6,503 nucleotides of DNA from Oscillospiraceae bacterium (GTDB lineage: Bacteria; Bacillota_A; Clostridia; Oscillospirales; Oscillospiraceae): positions 1-6,503 of the forward strand of contig JAFQPT010000388.1 in assembly GCA_017411665.1 (NCBI GenBank), in the 5' to 3' direction. The notes under the pieces were generated by a model. It did no database searches. It saw nothing but the letters and a program-made list of their open reading frames with translations, and was not told the origin of the DNA. Position 1 is the first letter of the stretch. Each line of letters starts with the position of its first letter. Made by a program: the position numbers and the translations under genes. Shown here one piece after another: positions 1 through 5,123 of the stretch.

Positions 1-92
1 GGTTGGCGTTACTTTTCATGCACCTTCAGGTGCGGCTGGTATTATGGCCCTTATAGGGCCGTTATTCAAACCCCACGTTTTACGTGGGGTTT
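1..92. ncRNA. Run of three perfect hairpins, possible 3' end of a structured RNA
   Basis: Three perfect inverted repeats follow one another: GCACCT (20-25) with AGGTGC (28-33), GGCCCT (46-51) with AGGGCC (55-60), and AAACCCCACGT (68-78) with ACGTGGGGTTT (82-92). Loops are only 2-3 bases and the linkers are short (12 and 7 bases). Three uninterrupted stems in 73 bases, the last terminator-like, fit the 3' part of a small structured RNA or regulatory element whose 5' part lies outside the window. The strand cannot be fixed, because perfect palindromes read both ways; plus is slightly favoured by the T-rich tail after the last stem. A plus-strand frame is open from base 2 to the stop at 140-142, but it runs through all three stems and I do not think it is a gene. 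Family not recognised. Confidence 0.4.
68..92. terminator. Bidirectional intrinsic terminator-like hairpin
   Basis: An 11-bp perfect stem (AAACCCCACGT/ACGTGGGGTTT) with a TTT loop, flanked by T-rich sequence on the plus side (TTTATGATTTT) and by AAA on the other, which reads as TTT on the minus strand. It lies 40 bases beyond the stop codon of the minus-strand esterase gene and would end that transcript. It may also end whatever plus-strand RNA enters from the left edge. Confidence 0.6.
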
Positions 93-131
93 ATGATTTT
101 AGTGGAAAGATAATTGATAAAAAAGATTGGT

Positions 132-797
132 TTATTGAGTGATTTGAGGAATCAAGTGCCCCAGAATTTCTGCCAATCTAGCGTGACTTGCCTTAGTCAG
201 ATGCATGAAGTCTATTTCATTAAATTTTATTCCGGCGGTGCCTGCATCAAGAAAATGCACATCATTTTCTTCACACATGGATTTGTAGTATGAGGCTAAT
301 TCGCGGCTTTTTTCGATGGCCGCGTTGCCCATTTCGGGGTAAACAGATGAGCTTGTCAGTCCGTCTCCGATGGGGGGAGGGCATATAATAAGAATATTTG
401 GAGTTCCTTTTGGACCCCAACAATCAGTTGCTTTTGCATATTGCACCAGACGACGCATGCCGATTGCAATCGCATGTGCACTTGCACAAAATCGTTCCTT
501 TACATCGTTGGTGCCCAGCATGATAATCAATAAGCTGACAGGCTCATGACTTTTCAGACAGGGCCACAAATAATGAAGTGCATCAAGTCCATCATACAGA
601 GGGTCAACAAAAACTGTGGTACGTCCACTTAGACCTTCTTCACATACCAAATACTCATCGCCAAGTTTTCTCTGTAGCAGACAAGTCCAGCGTTCCGATT
701 CATTGAAACGAGCGAGCGCGCTGTCTGCACAGTCGTTTGGATCTGCGCAGTAGCCGTGTGTGTTGGAGTCGCCCAGACAAATAATATGTTTTTTCAT
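132..797 (-). CDS. SGNH/GDSL-family hydrolase (esterase), 221 aa
   Basis: A serine hydrolase of the SGNH superfamily, which cleaves ester or acyl groups. All four family blocks are visible: GDS at residues 9-11 (S11 the likely nucleophile, in the N-terminal GDSNTHG), the block II glycine in EEGLSGRT (G55), GTND at 95-98 (N97) and the C-terminal D196-x-x-H199 pair of the triad. The EEGLSGRT-type block II and about 220 residues are typical of the arylesterase/acyltransferase-like branch. There is no signal peptide or membrane segment, so it should be cytoplasmic. I chose the ATG at 795-797 because GGGAGG lies 7 bases upstream; an ATG 15 bases earlier would translate the ribosome binding site itself. 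It is transcribed away from a YhcH-type sugar gene, suggesting removal of acyl groups from an imported sugar, but that is inferred from context. The true substrate is unknown. Confidence 0.9.
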   Translation of the reverse strand: MKKHIICLGDSNTHGYCADPNDCADSALARFNESERWTCLLQRKLGDEYLVCEEGLSGRTTVFVDPLYDGLDALHYLWPCLKSHEPVSLLIIMLGTNDVKERFCASAHAIAIGMRRLVQYAKATDCWGPKGTPNILIICPPPIGDGLTSSSVYPEMGNAAIEKSRELASYYKSMCEENDVHFLDAGTAGIKFNEIDFMHLTKASHARLAEILGHLIPQITQ

Positions 798-804
798 GAC
801 TGTA

Positions 805-810
805 CCTCCC
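805..810 (-). promoter_or_regulatory. Ribosome binding site of the SGNH hydrolase
   Basis: On the minus strand this reads GGGAGG, 7 bases before the ATG at 797-795. It decides that start over the in-frame ATG at 812-810, which overlaps the binding site. Confidence 0.8.
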
Positions 811-824
811 AATGTGTTTTTTTA

Positions 825-853
825 AAGCTATTGTGTTTTCTTTCTTTTGTCAA
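825..853 (-). promoter_or_regulatory. Promoter of the SGNH hydrolase
   Basis: Minus strand: a perfect -35 TTGACA (853-848), a 17-base spacer and a weak -10 TAGCTT (830-825). The start of transcription would be near 818, giving a leader of only about 20 bases that carries the ribosome binding site. The consensus -35 and poor -10 suggest an activator or a moderate promoter. Confidence 0.5.
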
Positions 854-871
854 GTGTTTTTATGAAAGTTC

Positions 872-901
872 TTGACAATGTGGAATTGGAAATAACATAA
901 T
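872..901 (+). promoter_or_regulatory. Promoter toward the YhcH-family gene (distal)
   Basis: TTGACA (872-877), an 18-base spacer and CATAAT (896-901). Transcription from about 908 would give a leader of about 135 bases. In that leader TGAGAT (915-920) can pair with ATCTCA (950-955), and GAAACCC (984-990) can pair with GGGCTTC (1008-1014) with one mismatch; neither is strong. The -35 faces that of the divergent esterase promoter. Confidence 0.55.
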
Positions 902-991
902 GATAAAAAAGGAATGAGATGCTATGTGCACTTATTCTGTACGATGTTAATCTCACCGAGCAGGTTGGCGTTTTAAACAATGAGAAACCCT

Positions 992-1020
992 TTTGCAGTG
1001 TGTTTTTGGGCTTCTATAAC
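992..1020 (+). promoter_or_regulatory. Alternative proximal promoter of the YhcH-family gene
   Basis: TTTGCA (992-997, 4 of 6 matches), a 17-base spacer and TATAAC (1015-1020, 5 of 6). Transcription would begin around 1027, just before the AGGAGG at 1031-1036. It competes with the distal promoter as an explanation and the sequence cannot decide between them. Confidence 0.3.
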
Positions 1021-1043
1021 ATGATTTTTTAGGAGGTACTGTT

Positions 1044-1487
1044 GTGATTCTTGACCGCATTGAAAATTGGAAGCAGTATGCTGTGGGCAATGATGCTTTT
1101 GAAAAAGCATTTATGTTTTTGGTGGACTATATTGAGCATCCCGAGGAACCCGGTCGCTATGAAATCGATGGAGACACGGTATATGCTATGGTGTCAGATG
1201 CTGTTACCAAAAAAGAGGGTGTATTGGAAGCCCATGAACGATATATTGATATTCAATTCCTTGATGGGGCTTGCGAAAAAATTGAATATGTTAACCGTAG
1301 AGATTTAACTGTCAAGGTGCCTTATGTGGAGGATATTGTGTTCTATGAGGATGCACCAATCCACAGTAACTTGATACTTGGTCGACATGACTTTGCAGTA
1401 TTTTATCCGGAAGATGCCCATAAGCCGGGCATGGCTGTGGAACAGCCCATTACAATTCGAAAGGTCGTTGTTAAGGTTAAGCTCTAA
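1044..1487 (+). CDS. YhcH/YjgK/YiaL (DUF386) family protein, 147 aa
   Basis: A single-domain cupin-like protein of the YhcH/YjgK/YiaL family, the family that also holds EbgC. Characterised relatives act on sugar anomers; E. coli YhcH has been reported as a sialic acid anomerase. The two diagnostic stretches are present: L-E-A-H-E-R-Y-I-D-I-Q at residues 61-71 (E62 and H64 candidate metal ligands) and F-Y-P-E-D-A-H-K-P-G at 120-129 (H126), followed by the conserved lysine-rich end K-V-V-V-K-V. Its length is usual for the family. The start is GTG at 1044, 7 bases after a perfect AGGAGG (1031-1036); no ATG fits better. It lies between a divergent esterase and a CUT1 sugar importer but has its own terminator, so it is probably a separate transcript. 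A role in opening or interconverting the imported sugar is inferred; the exact sugar is unknown. Confidence 0.92.
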   Translation: MILDRIENWKQYAVGNDAFEKAFMFLVDYIEHPEEPGRYEIDGDTVYAMVSDAVTKKEGVLEAHERYIDIQFLDGACEKIEYVNRRDLTVKVPYVEDIVFYEDAPIHSNLILGRHDFAVFYPEDAHKPGMAVEQPITIRKVVVKVKL

Positions 1488-1498
1488 CCATAATTTCA

Positions 1499-1530
1499 AT
1501 GCACCCATCATAGCGTGGGTGCATTTATAT
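1499..1530 (+). terminator. Intrinsic terminator after the YhcH-family gene
   Basis: ATGCACCCA (1499-1507) pairs perfectly with TGGGTGCAT (1516-1524) around an 8-base loop and is followed by TTATATGTTTATT. It starts 12 bases after the stop codon and separates this gene from the transporter operon. Confidence 0.7.
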
Positions 1531-1535
1531 GTTTA

Positions 1536-1563
1536 TTGACAATAGGGAGTTTGAAAATAAATA
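1536..1563 (+). promoter_or_regulatory. Possible upstream promoter of the transporter operon
   Basis: A perfect TTGACA (1536-1541) lies 16 bases before TAAATA (1558-1563), a poor -10. It would be a second, distal promoter about 180 bases from the binding-protein gene. The AT-rich stretch between it and the main promoter (1564-1650) shows no gene, only short AT palindromes such as AATTT (1585-1589) with AAATT (1592-1596) and GAAAAA (1621-1626) with TTTTTC (1632-1637). Confidence 0.25.
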
Positions 1564-1650
1564 TGAAATACTGTCTACTGTGAGAATTTACAAATTGTTA
1601 AAAAAATATTGTTTGAAATGGAAAAATTTATTTTTTCACAATAAATCTCG

Positions 1651-1665
1651 TTGATTGTGTATCAA
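1651..1665. promoter_or_regulatory. Candidate operator overlapping the -35 box
   Basis: The inverted repeat TTGAT-TGTGT-ATCAA covers the -35 box and the first part of the spacer, where a bound repressor would block RNA polymerase. The arms are only 5 bases, so chance is possible. No regulator gene is in the window and I do not recognise the site as that of a known family. Confidence 0.35.
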
Positions 1666-1679
1666 TAAAATTGTATAAT
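1651..1679 (+). promoter_or_regulatory. Main promoter of the sugar ABC transporter operon
   Basis: TTGATT (1651-1656), a 17-base spacer and a perfect TATAAT (1674-1679), with a very AT-rich upstream region that could act as an UP element. Transcription should start near 1686, leaving a leader of about 56 bases before the binding-protein gene. Confidence 0.75.
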
Positions 1680-1692
1680 GTGTACATCAACG

Positions 1693-1711
1693 TGCAGACA
1701 TAGGGTCTGCA
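1693..1711 (+). promoter_or_regulatory. 5' leader hairpin of the binding-protein mRNA
   Basis: TGCAGAC (1693-1699) pairs with GTCTGCA (1705-1711) around a 5-base loop, close to the expected 5' end of the mRNA and 16 bases before the AAGGAGG at 1728-1734. A stem this near the 5' end could protect the transcript from decay. No T tract follows, so it is not a terminator. Confidence 0.4.
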
Positions 1712-1741
1712 GGAGAGAACATATTTTAAGGAGGCAATCTC

Positions 1742-3016
1742 ATGAACAAGATGAAGAAACTGCTTGCTCTCATGCTTGCTCTGCTGATGGTATTCAGCCT
1801 GGTAGCATGCGGTGGCGGAGACGACGCTGATGCAGGCGATTCTGACAAGCTCGAAATCGTATGGTGGGCATTCCCCACTTTCGGTGTAGACAGCGGCTAC
1901 GAACAGCAAGTTGCTGATGCTTTCATGGCAGCTAACCCCGACATTAAGGTTACTGTTGAAATCATCGACTTCCAGGCAGGTCCTGACAAGCTGACTGCAG
2001 CTATGACTTCCGGTACTGCACCTGACGTTCTGTTCGACGCTCCCGGTAGAATTATTGAATACGGCAACGGCGGCTATCTGGTAGCTCTGGATGACATGGT
2101 TGACGCTCTGGAATCCGACCTGACCAGCGCGTCTCTGGTAGAAACCTGTGTTGGTGCTGACGGCACTGCATGGATGTACCCCATCTCTGCTGCTCCCTTC
2201 TACATGGGCCTGAACAAGGAAGCTCTGGAAGCAGCTGACGCTCTGCAGTACGTAAACCTGGAAGGCGAACGTCTGTGGACCACCGACAACTTTGTAAAGA
2301 TGTGTGAAGCTCTGGCGAAGTCCGGTGCTACCACCGTTCCCGGCATCGTTTACTGTGGCGCACAGGGCGGCGACCAGGGTACTCGTGCACTGGTTAACAA
2401 CCTGTACGGCTCCTCCATCGTTGGCGCTGACGGCAAGTGGAACATTGACGCTAACGGCGTTAAGTCTCTGGAACTGCTGAAGTCCATGTATGACAACAAG
2501 TCCATGGATGCTGGCTTCGACATGGCTGCTGCAGACGAACTGCAGAAGTTCCAGAACGAAACCTGCGCAATGACCTTCTGCTGGGGCACTTCCAACGCAA
2601 AGAGCTATGCTTCCGAAGACTACACCCAGATTTCCGTTCCCTTCCCCTCCGATGACGGCGTTCCCTCTCTGGAATACCTGGTAAACGGCTTCTGCGTATT
2701 TGACAACAAGGACGAAGCTCGTGCAGAAGCAGCTAAGAAGCTGATTGCTTTCATCTGTGATGACGCTACTTGGGGTCCCAAGTCCGTTCTGCAGTCCGGT
2801 GCATTCCCCGTTCGCGCTTCCTACGGCAACCTGTATGAAGGCAACGAAGAAATGTCCCTGCTGTCCAGCTGGACTAAGTACTATGGTCCTTACTACAATA
2901 CCCGTGCAGGCTTTGCTACCATGCGTACCGAATGGTGGAATATGCTGCAGCGTGTATTCCAGGAAGGCGATGTACAGGCACAGGTTGACATCTTCAACAC
3001 CAACTCCAACAAGTAA
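1742..3016 (+). CDS. Sugar ABC transporter substrate-binding lipoprotein, CUT1 class, 424 aa
   Basis: The extracellular solute-binding protein (family 1) of a carbohydrate importer. Residues 1-22 form a lipoprotein signal peptide (positive NKMKK, hydrophobic core, lipobox L20-V21-A22) with C23 as the lipidated cysteine, then a flexible G/D-rich linker to about residue 35. The mature part begins with the strand LEIVWWAF (37-44). The stretch G-T-A-P-D-V at 91-96 followed by G-Y-L-V-A-L-D-D (111-118) is typical of this family. Length matches the usual 400-450 residues. AAGGAGG (1728-1734) lies 7 bases before the ATG, an optimal site. Leucine is coded almost only by CTG and GCT/GAC codons abound, suggesting strong expression. 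First gene of the operon; a stable hairpin separates it from the permeases. The bound sugar cannot be told from sequence; exposed tryptophans fit a carbohydrate. Confidence 0.93.
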   Translation: MNKMKKLLALMLALLMVFSLVACGGGDDADAGDSDKLEIVWWAFPTFGVDSGYEQQVADAFMAANPDIKVTVEIIDFQAGPDKLTAAMTSGTAPDVLFDAPGRIIEYGNGGYLVALDDMVDALESDLTSASLVETCVGADGTAWMYPISAAPFYMGLNKEALEAADALQYVNLEGERLWTTDNFVKMCEALAKSGATTVPGIVYCGAQGGDQGTRALVNNLYGSSIVGADGKWNIDANGVKSLELLKSMYDNKSMDAGFDMAAADELQKFQNETCAMTFCWGTSNAKSYASEDYTQISVPFPSDDGVPSLEYLVNGFCVFDNKDEARAEAAKKLIAFICDDATWGPKSVLQSGAFPVRASYGNLYEGNEEMSLLSSWTKYYGPYYNTRAGFATMRTEWWNMLQRVFQEGDVQAQVDIFNTNSNK

Positions 3017-3029
3017 TTTTTGAGTAATG

Positions 3030-3080
3030 AACTCCCTCCTCCTTCCATGGGGGGAGGGAGTTTGTGCATTTTGATTTTTT
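3030..3080 (+). terminator. Strong hairpin between binding protein and permease (attenuator or mRNA stabiliser)
   Basis: AACTCCCTCC (3030-3039) pairs perfectly with GGAGGGAGTT (3053-3062). The stem extends inward by TCCT (3040-3043) with GGGG (3049-3052), including two G-T wobbles, around a 5-base loop. T-rich sequence follows, ending in a run of seven T at 3074-3080. Placed 14 bases after the binding-protein stop, it probably stops part of the transcripts and protects the upstream mRNA, giving more binding protein than permease. Confidence 0.65.
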
Positions 3081-3087
3081 TGAGAAT

Positions 3088-3092
3088 GGAGG
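3088..3092 (+). promoter_or_regulatory. Ribosome binding site of the first permease
   Basis: GGAGG, 8 bases before the GTG at 3101. It decides the start: an in-frame ATG at 3086 overlaps it, and an in-frame ATG at 3020 would translate the intergenic hairpin. Confidence 0.75.
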
Positions 3093-3100
3093 GCAATTCA

Positions 3101-4012
3101 GTGAGTAAATCTCCTTTGTCATCCCGTAGCCATGCTTTGATGCGGCATGAAACGATTGTGTCTTATCTGTTTCTGTTTCCTGCATTATTCTTCTTTGTTG
3201 GTTTTGTAATTACTCCTATGGCAATGGGGGTTATTACAAGCTTTACCGACGCAAGTCTGGCTAACGGCAATAAAGGTACTTTTGTCGGTTTTGCGAACTA
3301 TGTACGCCTGTTCCAAGACCCCATCTTTATTAAATCTGCAATTAATACCGTTATTATTGTATTGGTATCCGTTCCTGTAGTTACATTCTTCTCTCTGTGG
3401 GTTGGCGCAAGCATCTACAAGATGAAGTCTGTTTATCGCAGTTTCTTCCGCTGTGTATTTTATCTGCCTGTTGTTACAGGTTCTGTTGCGGTTGTTGTTG
3501 TTTGGAAGTGGATGTTCGACAAGTATGACGGTTTGTTTAACTACGCTATCAGAGCTTTTGGCGGCGAAGGTCTGGCATGGACCGGTGACCCCAATCTGGC
3601 GCTGTGGTGTATTATTCTGATTCTTTTTACAACCTCTATCGGTCAGCCTATCGTTTTGTATGTTGCTGCTCTGGGTAATGTAGACCAGTCTCTTGTTGAA
3701 GCAGCACAGGTTGACGGTGCAAACAATATGCAGGTATTCTGGAAGATCAAGTGGCCTTCCATCCTGCCCACCACTCTGTACGTTGCGGTTATTACCACCA
3801 TTAACAGCTTCCAGTGCTTTGCACTGATTCAGCTGCTGACCTCCGGTGGTCCCAATTACAGTACAAGCACGGTTATGTATTACCTATACGAAATTGCATT
3901 CCGAACTACCAAGGAATTCGGTTATGCAGACGCAATGGGTGTCATACTGGCTATCGTCATTGCCTTGTTCAGTGCTTTGCAGTTCAAGGTCATGGCGACG
4001 GATAATTCTTAA
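3101..4012 (+). CDS. Sugar ABC transporter permease, MalF/UgpA type, 303 aa
   Basis: One half of the membrane channel of the CUT1 importer. About six hydrophobic membrane segments are visible, roughly at residues 18-44, 80-102, 115-138, 166-190, 224-244 and 276-297. Between segments 4 and 5 lies the cytoplasmic coupling loop that docks on the ATPase, with the EAA motif at 200-206 (E-A-A-Q-V-D-G) and I-L-P at 221-223. The C-terminal L-T-S-G-G-P stretch (246-251) and Y-E-I-A-F (263-267) are typical of MalF/UgpA-like permeases. The GTG start is chosen from the GGAGG 8 bases upstream; longer versions would add a proline- and glycine-rich tail encoded by the hairpin. Length is usual for the family. 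The second permease follows after 12 bases, so the two are translated from one message. Its first codons are more AT-rich than the binding-protein gene. Confidence 0.93.
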   Translation: MSKSPLSSRSHALMRHETIVSYLFLFPALFFFVGFVITPMAMGVITSFTDASLANGNKGTFVGFANYVRLFQDPIFIKSAINTVIIVLVSVPVVTFFSLWVGASIYKMKSVYRSFFRCVFYLPVVTGSVAVVVVWKWMFDKYDGLFNYAIRAFGGEGLAWTGDPNLALWCIILILFTTSIGQPIVLYVAALGNVDQSLVEAAQVDGANNMQVFWKIKWPSILPTTLYVAVITTINSFQCFALIQLLTSGGPNYSTSTVMYYLYEIAFRTTKEFGYADAMGVILAIVIALFSALQFKVMATDNS

Positions 4013-4024
4013 CGGAGGTGCACC

Positions 4025-4906
4025 ATGTTAAATGAAAAGCGACTGACTCCGTATAAGCTGATTTGCATCATTTTGCTGATTGCTTTGGCAATCTTTTTCC
4101 TGTTCCCTTTGTACTGGATTGTAACAGGCTCCGTAAAAGAAAAGAGCGATATCATCATTAAGGCAGGCGAAGCAATCAAGTGGTGGCCTACTGTAATTTC
4201 CTGGGATAATTTTGGACGTCTGTTCAAGAGCCAGACCGAATTGTTTGGCGCAAAGATTCCTCTGGCAATTCGTTGGCTGTTTAACTCTGTATTTATCTCC
4301 GTTGTTACTATGGGTATAACCTGTGTAACCGCTTCTATGGCCGGTTATGTTCTGGCAAAGAAGCGTTTCTACGGTCGTGCGTTCGTATTTGGATTGTTTG
4401 TTTGTGCGATGGCACTGCCCAAGCAGGTTATTTTGATTCCTCTGCTGTCCGAAATGAACACTATCGGTTTGCTTAAGAGCACTTGGGGCTCGCTGTTTGC
4501 GGTTATTTGTCCTGTGGTTGGTTGGCCCTTCGGTGTGTTTATGATGAAACAGTTCTCGGAAACCATTCCTTCAGAAATTTTGGAAGCAGCAAGGATTGAC
4601 GGAGCAAGTGAACTGAAAACCTTTACCAGCGTTGTTCTTCCTATGATTAAGCCCGGTATTGGTGCTCTGGCGATCTTTACATTCGTTAACTCCTGGAACG
4701 AATACCCTCTGCAGCTGGTTATGCTGACCAAGAGCGAAGCAAAGACCATCGCACTGGGTATTGCAGGTCTGCAATCTGAAATGTCCAATGACTTCGGTCT
4801 GATTATGGCAGGTGCGGCACTCGCAGCAGTTCCCATTATTATTGTATTTATTGCTTTCCAGAAATACTTTACTCAGGGTATTACAATGGGTGCTGTTAAG
4901 GGTTAA
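4025..4906 (+). CDS. Sugar ABC transporter permease, MalG/UgpE type, 293 aa
   Basis: The second half of the CUT1 channel. The N-terminal segment (about 11-34) ends in F-P-L-Y-W-I, followed by an extracytoplasmic W-P-T-V-I-S-W-D-N-F stretch (54-63), the usual MalG-like start. Further membrane segments lie near 86-111, 118-142, 155-174, 209-228 and 258-279. The EAA coupling motif is at 187-193 (E-A-A-R-I-D-G), followed by L-P at 205-206, and N-S-W-N-E-Y (222-227) is a strong MalG/UgpE signature. GGAGG (4014-4018) lies 6 bases before the ATG and 12 bases separate it from the first permease, so the pair is an obvious operon and heterodimer. The stop codon overlaps the -35 of a likely promoter for the ATPase gene. 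Length is normal. Confidence 0.94.
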   Translation: MLNEKRLTPYKLICIILLIALAIFFLFPLYWIVTGSVKEKSDIIIKAGEAIKWWPTVISWDNFGRLFKSQTELFGAKIPLAIRWLFNSVFISVVTMGITCVTASMAGYVLAKKRFYGRAFVFGLFVCAMALPKQVILIPLLSEMNTIGLLKSTWGSLFAVICPVVGWPFGVFMMKQFSETIPSEILEAARIDGASELKTFTSVVLPMIKPGIGALAIFTFVNSWNEYPLQLVMLTKSEAKTIALGIAGLQSEMSNDFGLIMAGAALAAVPIIIVFIAFQKYFTQGITMGAVKG

Positions 4907-4931
4907 CATCCATAACCGAGCGGAGTGTAAT
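4903..4931 (+). promoter_or_regulatory. Own promoter of the ATPase gene
   Basis: TTAACA (4903-4908, 5 of 6 matches), exactly 17 bases, then TGTAAT (4926-4931, 5 of 6). The -35 overlaps the stop codon of the second permease. Transcription would start near 4938. A short inverted repeat, GGTTA (4901-4905) with TAACC (4913-4917), covers the -35 and could be an operator or a weak hairpin on read-through transcripts. No T tract follows the permease gene, so read-through from the operon is also likely. Confidence 0.5.
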
Positions 4932-4952
4932 TACCTATATTTAAATTTGGTG

Positions 4953-4983
4953 CCCAATGTTACTCCATTTCCATAGCGTTGGG
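4953..4983 (+). promoter_or_regulatory. Leader hairpin upstream of the ATPase gene
   Basis: CCCAATG (4953-4959) pairs with CGTTGGG (4977-4983), one wobble, around a 17-base loop. The loop contains CTCC (4963-4966) and ATTTCC (4967-4972), which can pair with GGAG (4998-5001) or GGAAAT (5001-5006) around the downstream Shine-Dalgarno-like sequence, as alternatives. No T tract follows, so it is not a terminator. Confidence 0.4.
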
Positions 4984-4986
4984 AGA

Positions 4987-5114
4987 ACCGTAAAAAAGGA
5001 GGAAATAATCCGCCCTGACCGGCGGTACAGCAGTGTGGAGACCTGCTGTAAAGCCACAGAGGTTTCGCTCTTCTGTGTGCGAGGAAGTACTTGCGGAGGC
5101 ATTGCTTCTACGGT
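4987..5114 (+). promoter_or_regulatory. Multi-helix structured leader before the ATPase gene (riboswitch-like, class unknown)
   Basis: A closing helix ACCGTA (4987-4992) with TACGGT (5109-5114) encloses four hairpins: CCGCC (5010-5014) with GGCGG (5021-5025); TACAGCAG (5026-5033) with CTGCTGTA (5043-5050); CACAGA (5055-5060) with TCTGTG (5072-5077); and GCGAG (5079-5083) with CTTGC (5090-5094, one wobble). The first two abut and could stack. Unpaired parts are an A-rich stretch with AAGGAGG (4996-5002) and a 14-base piece with GGAGG (5095-5099). The domain ends 3 bases before an in-frame ATG (5118) and 9 before the preferred one. The architecture resembles a riboswitch or protein-binding leader. 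It lacks a terminator, so control of translation is more likely. I recognise no known class. Confidence 0.5.
4996..5002 (+). promoter_or_regulatory. Displaced Shine-Dalgarno-like sequence
   Basis: AAGGAGG in an A-rich context, the best ribosome binding sequence in this spacer, yet 121 bases before the ATPase ATG at 5124. No ATG, GTG or TTG lies at the proper distance after it. The structured domain folds between it and the gene. Confidence 0.4.
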
Positions 5115-5123
5115 CAAATGTTT

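Noticed and set aside
2..142. Plus-strand open frame of 46 codons entering from the left edge
   Set aside because: It passes through three perfect hairpins, overlaps the end of the esterase gene by 11 bases and shows no recognisable family pattern; structured RNA explains the region better. It cannot be wholly excluded without the upstream sequence.
861..877. Catabolite repression (cre) site near ATGAAAGTTCTTGACA
   Set aside because: The central CG of the cre consensus is absent and the match is confined to one half.
1..972. Ten-base direct repeat GGTTGGCGTT at 1-10 and 963-972
   Set aside because: Shared 10-mers are expected by chance in a window this size, and the flanking bases do not match.
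4369..4836. 155-codon open frame on the minus strand
   Set aside because: It lies antisense inside the second permease, whose EAA motif and membrane segments are intact, and nothing indicates a real protein.
4950..5050. Cobalamin riboswitch-like fragments (GGTGCC at 4950-4955 and GGAGACCTGC at 5037-5046)
   Set aside because: The central conserved boxes (GCCACTG and GGGAAGG types) are missing from between them and the helices do not follow the cobalamin layout.
4987..5114. T-box, tRNA or SAM/TPP/FMN-type riboswitch in the ATPase leader
   Set aside because: No AGGGTGG-N-ACCGCG box, no GGTTCGA loop with a 7-bp acceptor stem, and no core motifs of those riboswitches were found.
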